From: an uncultured Asticcacaulis sp.
Lineage (GTDB): Bacteria; Pseudomonadota; Alphaproteobacteria; Caulobacterales; Caulobacteraceae
DNA length: 9,145 bases
Direction of reading: 5' to 3'
Assembly (NCBI GenBank): GCA_946480525.1
Contig: CAMLLA010000148.1
Span: 1 to 9,145, forward strand
Shown here: piece after piece, positions 1 through 8,903 of the stretch
Layout of the letters: each line of letters begins with the position of its first letter
How positions within the stretch are numbered: position 1 is the stretch's first letter
Notes under the pieces: generated by a model
Database searches by the model: none
Seen by the model: the letters and a program-made list of their open reading frames with translations, nothing else
Told to the model about the DNA's origin: nothing
Made by a program: the position numbers and the translations under genes

Positions 1-1213
1 TGCCCAGGGCGGCAATGCCCTTTTCGATGCCGGCCAGCGACAGGCTGTCGACGTCACGCAGAACCGGAACGACCAGGCCCTTGTCGGTACCGACGGCGAT
101 GCCGAGATCGTAATGGTTCTTGTAGATGATGTCCGTGCCTTCGATTTCAGCATTGACGGCCGGAATGTCCTTCAGCGCGGCGACAACGGCCTTGGCGAAG
201 AAGGACATGAAGCCGAGCTTCACACCGTGGCGCTTCTCGAACACGTCCTTGTAGGCATTGCGCATCGTCATGATGGCCGTCATGTCGACTTCGTTGAACG
301 TCGTCAGCTGGGCCGCCGTGTTCTGCGATTCCTTCAGGCGGCGCGCGATCGTCTGACGCAGGCGCGTCATCTTCACGCGGTCCTCACGGGCGCCGACCGG
401 ACGCGGAGCAGCCGGGGCCGACGGGACGGGGGCGACGGCAACCGGGGTCGGCGCCGGCGAAGACAGGGCCGCCAGGGCGTCGCCCTTGGTGATGCGGCCG
501 TCCTTGCCCGTGCCGTCGACCTTGTTCGGGTCGAGACCGGTTTCCGAAACGATGCGCTGAACCGCAGGCGACAAAGGCTTTCCGGTATCGGCGGGTGCAG
601 CCGCAGCAACCGGGGCCGGAGCGGCGGCAGCGGCCGGGGCCGACGAAGCCGCCACCGAACCGTCGGTCGAGATCTTGGCGATGACCTGGCCCGGCGTCAC
701 GGTCGCACCGTCAGCCGCCAGGATGTCGGCCAGCGTGCCGTCAGCCGGCGAAGCGACTTCGACAGCAACCTTGTCGGTTTCGATTTCGACCAGGACTTCG
801 TCCTTCTTGACCGCGTCGCCCTTCTTCTTGCGCCACGTCGAGATGGTGCCCTCAGATACGCTTTCACCCATGACCGGGGTCTTGACGTCGAGCAGAGCCG
901 CGCCGCCCAAAGGGGCAGGTGCAGCGGCCTTAGCAGCAGGGGCTGCGGCAGCGGCCGGGGCGGCCGGGGCAGCAGCAGCGCCGGCGCCGCCGACGGTGCC
1001 GAGCTTGGTGCCCGGCGTTACGGTTTCGCCTTCGCCGACCAGGATCTGCAGCGTGCCGTCCGATGGCGACGCGACTTCAAGCGAAACCTTGTCGGTTTCC
1101 AGCTCGACCAGCACTTCGTCCTTCTTGACGGCGTCGCCATTCTTCTTGGTCCACTTGGCGACGGTGGCTTCGGTTACGGATTCTCCCAGGACGGGAACGA
1201 GGATGTCAGCCAT
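1..1213 (-). CDS. sucB: 2-oxoglutarate dehydrogenase E2 component (dihydrolipoamide succinyltransferase) with two lipoyl domains, C-terminus cut off by the window edge
   Basis: E2 core of the cytoplasmic 2-oxoglutarate dehydrogenase complex; it transfers the succinyl group from E1-bound TPP through lipoyl-lysine to CoA. The 404 visible codons read without interruption. Domains in order: lipoyl domain 1 (about 1-74, ETDKV motif, Lys42); Ala/Pro-rich linker (75-108); lipoyl domain 2 (about 109-182, ETDKV, Lys148); Ala/Pro linker; peripheral E1/E3-binding domain (about 212-250, from KPLSPAVQRIV to the GRITKGDAL segment); Ala/Pro linker; then the start of the acyltransferase domain (from about 281, MTRLRQTIARRL, later FNEVDM and GLVVPVLRD). 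The catalytic HxxxDG end lies outside the window, so the full protein should be about 500 residues, against about 400 for usual single-lipoyl E2o enzymes. The ATG at 1213 is preceded by GGAG at 1221-1224, 7 nt upstream. It follows sucA by 73 nt. The pairing with sucA favours E2o over pyruvate dehydrogenase E2, which can also carry several lipoyl domains. Confidence 0.95.
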   Translation of the reverse strand, partial: MADILVPVLGESVTEATVAKWTKKNGDAVKKDEVLVELETDKVSLEVASPSDGTLQILVGEGETVTPGTKLGTVGGAGAAAAPAAPAAAAAPAAKAAAPAPLGGAALLDVKTPVMGESVSEGTISTWRKKKGDAVKKDEVLVEIETDKVAVEVASPADGTLADILAADGATVTPGQVIAKISTDGSVAASSAPAAAAAPAPVAAAAPADTGKPLSPAVQRIVSETGLDPNKVDGTGKDGRITKGDALAALSSPAPTPVAVAPVPSAPAAPRPVGAREDRVKMTRLRQTIARRLKESQNTAAQLTTFNEVDMTAIMTMRNAYKDVFEKRHGVKLGFMSFFAKAVVAALKDIPAVNAEIEGTDIIYKNHYDLGIAVGTDKGLVVPVLRDVDSLSLAGIEKGIAALG

Positions 1214-1244
1214 TGTCAGGCTCCAATTTCAGCATGTTTTGCAA

Positions 1245-1269
1245 GCCCGCCGCGGATCAAGCGGCAGGC
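1245..1269 (-). other. Intercistronic hairpin between sucA and sucB
   Basis: On the minus-strand transcript GCCTGCCGC and GCGGCGGGC pair as a 9-bp stem (one G-U) around a 7-nt loop. No U-run follows, so it does not look like an intrinsic terminator. It starts 17 nt after the sucA stop and ends about 20 nt before the sucB ribosome binding site. An mRNA-stability or processing role that sets the E1:E2 ratio is inference. Confidence 0.55.
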
Positions 1270-1286
1270 AATTCGGGGAGAAGGGG

Positions 1287-4241
<2,955 letters not shown>

Positions 4242-4254
4242 GGTGTTTGCCTGT

Positions 4255-4280
4255 CAGACGGCCAACTACGACACCGCCTG
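4255..4280 (-). repeat. Hairpin copy A of a duplicated element just upstream of sucA
   Basis: On the minus strand CAGGCGG pairs with CCGTCTG (7 bp, one G-U) around the 12-nt loop TGTCGTAGTTGG. Thirteen nt separate it from the sucA start codon, so its base touches the weak ribosome binding site. Its core GACGGCCAAnnACGACACCG (plus strand, 4257-4276) recurs at 4334-4353 with 18 of 20 positions identical. Confidence 0.6.
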
Positions 4281-4298
4281 CCTTTCACACGATTTGTA

Positions 4299-4317
4299 TG
4301 CACGCGTTGTCCGTGCA
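4299..4317. other. Short inverted repeat in the sucD-sucA spacer
   Basis: TGCACG and CGTGCA form a perfect 6-bp dyad around 7 nt. It lies between the two duplicated hairpins. It could be a further RNA stem or chance; no other support is visible. Confidence 0.35.
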
Positions 4318-4332
4318 GATGTTTCAAGGTCT

Positions 4333-4356
4333 GGACGGCCAATCACGACACCGTCC
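4333..4356 (-). repeat. Hairpin copy B of the duplicated element in the sucD-sucA spacer
   Basis: On the minus strand GGACGG pairs perfectly with CCGTCC around the 12-nt loop TGTCGTGATTGG. It matches copy A (4255-4280) with a 77-bp period. Stem differences between the copies preserve pairing: A-U in copy A is G-C here, and G-U in copy A is A-U here. Confidence 0.6.
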
Positions 4357-4380
4357 GTTCTTGCTCCTGTGCTGCGCGTC

Positions 4381-4406
4381 GCGGTGAGGCGGTTTCTCCT
4401 CACCGC
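4381..4406 (-). other. Strong GC-rich hairpin downstream of sucD
   Basis: GCGGTGAGG (4381-4389) and CCTCACCGC (4398-4406) form a perfect 9-bp stem with an 8-nt loop. No T-run follows on either strand, so a classical intrinsic terminator is not supported. It lies 87 nt after the sucD stop and could stabilise the 3' end of sucCD mRNA or cause partial pausing (inference). Confidence 0.55.
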
Positions 4407-4493
4407 ACGCAGTACAGGGTACGCATACCAGTTTTTTACGGCTCTGTTTAGCAGGAAAAGGGTTAATCCTCCTACTAATCGGAGCTTACGCTA

Positions 4494-5381
4494 TTACAGG
4501 CCCTTCAGGACCGACAGCAGGGTCTCACCGAGCGCTGCAGGCGACGGCGCGACACGGATGCCGGCCGCTTCCATGGCCGCGATCTTGTCTTCCGCACCGC
4601 CCTTGCCGCCGGAGATGATGGCACCGGCGTGGCCCATGCGGCGGCCCGGAGGCGCCGTACGGCCCGCGATGAAGCCGGCCATCGGCTTCTTGCGGCCGCG
4701 CTTGGCTTCGTCGCGCAGGAACTGGGCGGCGTCTTCTTCGGCCGAACCGCCGATTTCGCCGATCATGATAATCGACTTGGTCTCATCATCCGCCAGGAAC
4801 ATTTCCAGGACGTCGATGAACTCGGTGCCCTTGACCGGATCGCCGCCGATACCGACAGCCGTGGTTTGACCGAGACCGGCATTGGTCGTCTGGAACACCG
4901 CTTCATAGGTCAGCGTGCCCGAGCGCGAAACAACGCCCACCGAACCCTTGGAGAAGATGTTGCCTGGCATGATGCCGATCTTGCATTCGTTCGGCGTCAG
5001 GACGCCCGGGCAGTTCGGGCCGATCAGGCGCGACTTGGAGCCTTGCAGCGCCTTCTTCACCTTGACCATGTCCAGCACCGGGATGCCTTCGGTGATGCAG
5101 ACGATCAGCGGGATTTCCGCTTCGATGGCTTCCAGGATGGCGTCGGCCGCAAACGGCGGCGGGACGTAGATGGCCGACGCGTCAGCGCCGGTGCGGTCCT
5201 TGGCTTCGGCTACGCTGTCGAACACCGGCAGGCCGATGTGCGTCGTGCCGCCCTTGCCAGGGGTCACGCCGCCGACAACCTGCGTGCCGTAAGCGATGGC
5301 TTGTTCGGAGTGGAAGGTGCCTTGCGCGCCGGTGAAACCCTGCGTGATGACCTTGGTATTCTTGGTAACGAGGACTGACAT
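4494..5381 (-). CDS. sucD: Succinyl-CoA synthetase (ADP/GDP-forming) alpha subunit
   Basis: Alpha subunit of succinyl-CoA synthetase. It binds CoA and carries the phosphohistidine that passes phosphate from succinyl-phosphate to ADP or GDP bound on SucC. The 295-residue length is typical. Seen in the sequence: CoA-binding Rossmann motif [10 protein letters not shown] (15-24); GPNCPG (121-126); SRSGTLTYE (152-160); GEIGGSAEE (208-216), which holds the acidic residue next to the active site; and [16 protein letters not shown] with the catalytic His251. The ATG at 5381 lies 6 nt after the sucC stop. AAGGG at 5392-5396, inside the end of sucC, gives a ribosome binding site 10 nt upstream, which suggests translational coupling that keeps the subunits equimolar. 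The protein looks complete and ordinary. Confidence 0.98.
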   Translation of the reverse strand: MSVLVTKNTKVITQGFTGAQGTFHSEQAIAYGTQVVGGVTPGKGGTTHIGLPVFDSVAEAKDRTGADASAIYVPPPFAADAILEAIEAEIPLIVCITEGIPVLDMVKVKKALQGSKSRLIGPNCPGVLTPNECKIGIMPGNIFSKGSVGVVSRSGTLTYEAVFQTTNAGLGQTTAVGIGGDPVKGTEFIDVLEMFLADDETKSIIMIGEIGGSAEEDAAQFLRDEAKRGRKKPMAGFIAGRTAPPGRRMGHAGAIISGGKGGAEDKIAAMEAAGIRVAPSPAALGETLLSVLKGL

Positions 5382-5387
5382 TAGCGC

Positions 5388-6593
<1,206 letters not shown>

Positions 6594-6617
6594 GGAACCG
6601 GTCTTGCAATAGTGAAA

Positions 6618-6642
6618 TGAACGGCAGAGCCGGTCCCGTTCA
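6618..6642 (-). other. Leader hairpin close to the sucC start
   Basis: TGAACGG (6618-6624) and CCGTTCA (6636-6642) form a perfect 7-bp dyad with an 11-nt loop. It ends 24 nt upstream of the sucC ATG. Its 5' arm on the transcript (6636-6642) shares 6639-6642 with the longer stem at 6639-6698, so the two cannot both form. Confidence 0.5.
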
Positions 6643-6698
6643 ATTCATGACAAATTGAGCGTGAAAGGCTCTGATGTGTGCGTTGACGATGAATTGAA
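6639..6698 (-). other. Long-range stem in the sucC leader
   Basis: TTCAATTCAT (6639-6648) and ATGAATTGAA (6689-6698) are exact 10-bp reverse complements separated by 40 nt. They lie wholly inside the predicted leader transcript. As RNA they could form an alternative to the hairpin at 6618-6642. As DNA they could be two half-sites for a regulator. The stem is AT-rich, so its stability is uncertain. Confidence 0.45.
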
Positions 6699-6771
6699 AG
6701 CACTATGTTAGCGCGAACTTTCCACCATCGACATCAGGGCGAACGCCGTTGCTCGTCCAAAGATGGGCGGC

Positions 6772-6800
6772 TTTATAAAGACCACGACTTATTTGTGCAA
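6772..6800 (-). promoter_or_regulatory. Probable sigma70-type promoter of the sucCDAB operon
   Basis: On the minus strand TTGCAC (6800-6795) and TATAAA (6777-6772) are separated by exactly 17 bp. These are close matches to the TTGACA and TATAAT consensus at ideal spacing, in an AT-rich gap on the correct strand. Transcription would start near 6765, giving a leader of about 170 nt before the sucC ATG. Confidence 0.6.
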
Positions 6801-6803
6801 CCG

Positions 6804-6823
6804 CTCAATCACAGAAAATTGAG
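6804..6823. promoter_or_regulatory. Dyad immediately upstream of the sucC promoter -35 box (possible operator)
   Basis: CTCAAT, 8 nt, ATTGAG: a perfect 6-bp inverted repeat centred about 48 bp upstream of the predicted start of transcription. That position suits an activator or repressor site. No specific regulator is recognised. Confidence 0.4.
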
Positions 6824-6850
6824 TCGCGGGTGCTTTTCCTTGAAAACACA

Positions 6851-6872
6851 ATGTCATTGATTTGTATGACAT
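6851..6872. promoter_or_regulatory. Second dyad upstream of the sucC promoter (possible operator or weak hairpin)
   Basis: ATGTCAT, 8 nt, ATGACAT: a perfect 7-bp inverted repeat. Its arm-and-gap layout resembles the dyad at 6804-6823, and the centres are 48 bp apart. Read on the minus strand it is followed by TGTGTTTT, so a weak terminator for the upstream DUF2306 gene is an alternative reading. Confidence 0.4.
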
Positions 6873-6956
6873 GTTATCGCTATCACAACGACAACGCTGT
6901 CAGGCTATCCGTGCACTTTCAAACGCTTATGCGAGACATTGCGGGACAAGACCAGT

Positions 6957-7391
6957 TCAGCCAAAAAACAGCTGCCACATCAGCCGGCCAGGCAGGAAGG
7001 TAAAGATCCCGGCGATAAGCAACGCACCGATATAGAGCGAATAGGCCTGCTTGCGATGCGTCTTTATATCCTTGCGACGCGCCGCAAGGATCAGCAGAGG
7101 CAGGGCAATCAGGGTGATGCCGGACAGGATATGAATGAAACTGAAGGCGCCGTGGTTGATCTGGCGGACAAAGAAGCTGGAAACCGCGACCATGAACATG
7201 ACGATCACCCAGCCCCAGCCGACGACGCGGTGAAAGGTCGTGCCCTTTGGCCCCAGTATCTGCAGTGTGGCGACGGCGAAGGCGATAAGGGCCGCCAGCA
7301 GGTGTATCTGGACGGCCGGTGAAACCGTCATGAGCACCGAAACGTCCGGCCAGTGCGGATGGGAATAACGGTCAAGGACAGTGCTGAGCAT
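6957..7391 (-). CDS. DUF2306-type small integral membrane protein
   Basis: A 144-residue hydrophobic protein with four predicted membrane helices (about 27-46, 56-75, 83-103 and 117-136) and short loops, so an inner-membrane protein. The pattern looks like the DUF2306 family, whose function is unknown: HRVVGWGWV (54-62), FSFIHILSG (83-91), HRKQAY (112-117), and GALLIAGIFTFLPGR (122-136). His30, His54, His87 and His112 lie in or near helix ends, so a redox or heme-related role is conceivable, but that is speculation. Start choice is uncertain. The ATG at 7391 leaves only 42 bp to the divergent LytTR gene and has a weak GGA 5 nt upstream. Met21 (ATG at 7331) would start close to helix 1, as is common in the family, but has no good ribosome binding site. 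It is not part of the sucC operon, given the 363-bp gap with its own promoter. Confidence 0.75.
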   Translation of the reverse strand: MLSTVLDRYSHPHWPDVSVLMTVSPAVQIHLLAALIAFAVATLQILGPKGTTFHRVVGWGWVIVMFMVAVSSFFVRQINHGAFSFIHILSGITLIALPLLILAARRKDIKTHRKQAYSLYIGALLIAGIFTFLPGRLMWQLFFG

Positions 7392-7433
7392 CGGGATCCG
7401 ACTTTCTTTGCGGGAGGAATTGCCCCATAAGAA

Positions 7434-8291
7434 ATGGCCTCCCGCTCCCCGTCACAAATGATGCGCGAAATGCCCGACCAGATACGTGAAGTGCCAGCCG
7501 CCGCCACTGACGCTTCGCCAGTGGCAGACCTGATCCGCATAGTGACAAGCCCCTGGGGCGAACGCACGTGGCTGCGCGTCTACTGCATCGCCATCGCCAT
7601 GGCTCTGTTCCTGAGCTTCACCGGCGCCATGGGCAGCCACAGCGCCCCAGTCCTGACGCGCATGGGCTACTGGCTGGCGACCATGCTGGGCGGCACGGTT
7701 TCCGTTCAGTTGGTCAGTTTGATCACCTGCCGGTTCAGGGGGCTTGAACCGCTGGGCGAAGCCGTCGTCCAGTTCGTCCTTGCCGTTCCGGCGGTGACCC
7801 TGACCGTGTGGCTGATCGACAGCCTCTATTTCCGGCACGCGCCAAACCCGCGCACGCTGCTGTTTACGTTCGGACCGGTAACCGTCATTACGCTTGCCAT
7901 GTCAGCCCTGCAGTACATGCTGGAGCGCACACCGCGACAAAGCCATGTCCATCCCGAATCCAGCCAGGTCGAACCCGCCCAGGCCTTTCGCGAACGGTTG
8001 CCGTTCAAGTACCAAAAGGCGGACATCCACGCCCTGTCGGCGGAAGATCACTATCTCCGGGTTCATACCTCTGCCGGCCAGACCCTGATCCTGATGCGGC
8101 TCTACGACGCCATCCGCGAACTCGATGGCATCGAAGGCTCGCAGGTTCATCGTTCGTGGTGGGTCGCCAAAGACGCGGTCAGCGATGTGTCACGAGGCGA
8201 CGGCAGACTGACACTGATCCTCAAGGGCGAGGTCGTTGCCCCCGTCAGCCGCAGCTATGCCAAGGTTCTAAAGGCTGAGGGCTGGTTTTAA
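7434..8291 (+). CDS. Membrane-anchored LytTR-family transcriptional regulator
   Basis: A 285-residue protein combining an N-terminal membrane module with a C-terminal LytTR DNA-binding domain. Four hydrophobic segments are visible at about 47-66, 78-98, 110-132 and 142-162. A polar linker (163-187) follows, and then LytTR (about 188-283) with the family hallmarks SAEDHYLRVHT (202-212), GSQVHRSWWVAKDAV (235-249) and VSRSYAKVLK (271-280). No receiver domain is present, so it is not a classical two-component regulator; the membrane part may sense a signal or hold the DNA-binding domain at the membrane (inference). An in-frame TAA at 7428 limits the start; the ATG at 7434 is the first available, and GGAGG at 7413-7417 is rather far away (16 nt). 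Later in-frame ATGs at 7458, 7461 and 7470 are possible starts. It diverges from the DUF2306 gene, a plausible target or partner, and its TAA overlaps the stop of the convergent SRPBCC gene. Confidence 0.9.
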   Translation: MASRSPSQMMREMPDQIREVPAAATDASPVADLIRIVTSPWGERTWLRVYCIAIAMALFLSFTGAMGSHSAPVLTRMGYWLATMLGGTVSVQLVSLITCRFRGLEPLGEAVVQFVLAVPAVTLTVWLIDSLYFRHAPNPRTLLFTFGPVTVITLAMSALQYMLERTPRQSHVHPESSQVEPAQAFRERLPFKYQKADIHALSAEDHYLRVHTSAGQTLILMRLYDAIRELDGIEGSQVHRSWWVAKDAVSDVSRGDGRLTLILKGEVVAPVSRSYAKVLKAEGWF

Positions 8292-8821
8292 AAGGCCTGC
8301 TCGAGCACCTTGTCGAGCTTCTCGAAACTCTGCCGCCAGCCTTCGGTCGAGCCCATGCCGTCAAAGGCGTCGCGCTCGGCCTGGGAAGCGAAGACCTGCT
8401 CAACCGTCACCTGCGTTTCCCGATCGCCGAGCGCCTGGAAGGCCACCTTGGTAATAACCGTCAGGGAGGGAAGCGTATCCTCGTCACCACCGGCCTTGGT
8501 GAACTGCAGAGCCAGATAGTCATGCCAGTTGGCGGGATGGTCGTCGTGGTGCATTTCCATGACGAGGCGGCTTGGCTCAACCACCTCCAGATACTCGCCC
8601 TGCAATGGATACGCGTCATCATCGGCGCCGTACATGATAAGTGCGAACCGGCCCGCCGGCCGCACGTCAAGCGTCGCATCGGTGCTAAAACCGTGCGGTC
8701 CCCACCAGCGCGCAATCAGGGCTTCGTCCGTCCAGGCCCGCCACAGGTCCGCGACGCCGGCGTCGAAGGTTCGGCTCATGACGACGGAAACATTGGTGCG
8801 GGTGAAGCTCGTATCGGCCAT
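8288..8821 (-). CDS. SRPBCC (START-like) protein, AHSA1 / activator of Hsp90 ATPase-like family
   Basis: A 177-residue soluble protein with the AHSA1-type SRPBCC pattern: an N-terminal strand followed by VADLWRAWTDEALIARWWGP (23-42), LDVRPAGRF (51-59), GEYLEVVEPSRLV (75-87), the strand TVITKVAFQA (121-130), and a C-terminal helix with GWRQSFEKLDKVL (161-173). The family forms a hydrophobic ligand cavity; the ligand here is unknown, and the family name does not show a chaperone role. The ATG at 8821 has a good ribosome binding site (AAGGGAG, 7 nt upstream). It follows another SRPBCC gene by 82 nt on the same strand, so the two are probably co-transcribed. Its TAA overlaps the LytTR stop within a shared TTAA at 8288-8291. 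In many genomes such pairs follow an ArsR regulator; any such gene would lie past the right edge. Confidence 0.9.
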   Translation of the reverse strand: MADTSFTRTNVSVVMSRTFDAGVADLWRAWTDEALIARWWGPHGFSTDATLDVRPAGRFALIMYGADDDAYPLQGEYLEVVEPSRLVMEMHHDDHPANWHDYLALQFTKAGGDEDTLPSLTVITKVAFQALGDRETQVTVEQVFASQAERDAFDGMGSTEGWRQSFEKLDKVLEQAF

Positions 8822-8851
8822 GGATATGCTCCCTTATCGTGGAGCAAGGGT

Positions 8852-8900
8852 GAGCGCCGCGGCCTAAAAAAACAATGCGGCGCTCTGGGCGGCGCTCTGG
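8852..8900. repeat. Tandem 12-bp repeat with a complementary arm between the two SRPBCC genes
   Basis: GCGGCGCTCTGG occurs twice head to tail (8877-8888 and 8889-8900). The 9-base arm GAGCGCCGC at 8852-8860 is an exact reverse complement of the start of each copy, so either of two hairpins can form. A run of seven A (T on the minus strand) at 8866-8872 lies in the loop and not after the stem, so this is not a standard terminator. Confidence 0.55.
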
Positions 8901-8903
8901 GGC

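Larger units (their letters stand above)
6594..6956. other. Regulatory intergenic region upstream of sucCDAB
   Basis: This 363-bp stretch holds no gene. It is visibly richer in A and T than the coding DNA around it. It contains the minus-strand promoter at 6772-6800, two dyads upstream of it (6804-6823 and 6851-6872), and a leader with two overlapping stems (6618-6642 and 6639-6698). No convincing intrinsic terminator for the DUF2306 gene was seen. Confidence 0.7.

Noticed and set aside
4468..4473. A consensus AGGAGG on the minus strand just after the sucD stop
   Set aside because: No ATG, GTG or TTG lies within usable distance downstream; the nearest ATG (4426) opens an 8-residue frame. It is probably a chance match.
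4460..4490. A possible CtrA-type site (TTAA-N7-TTAA) after sucD
   Set aside because: The half-sites are imperfect (TTAG and TTAA) and the gap is 8, not 7; it lies downstream of sucD and not at a supported promoter.
4629..5378. A 249-codon plus-strand open frame opposite sucD
   Set aside because: It is a shadow of sucD in the complementary codon register and has no ribosome binding site or family resemblance.
6708..6734. A possible 8-residue leader peptide (MSMVESSR) in the sucC leader
   Set aside because: No ribosome binding site precedes it, the composition suggests no attenuation logic (no run of one amino acid), and such short frames occur by chance.
6821..6825. A GANTC site (CcrM methylation, GcrA-type control) near the sucC promoter
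   Set aside because: About one such site is expected by chance in a stretch of this length, and it is 21 bp upstream of the -35 box, so it carries little weight alone.
6789..6872. A 27-residue minus-strand open frame between DUF2306 and sucC
   Set aside because: It overlaps the predicted -35 box and both upstream dyads, has no ribosome binding site, and its translation resembles nothing.
6851..6872. The dyad read as an intrinsic terminator of the DUF2306 gene
   Set aside because: The stem is AT-rich and short, and the following TGTGTTTT is interrupted; I kept it only as a possible operator with the terminator reading noted.
6939..7322. A 127-codon plus-strand open frame opposite the DUF2306 gene
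   Set aside because: The translation is charged and low in recognisable motifs, while the opposite strand encodes four clean membrane helices with family motifs.
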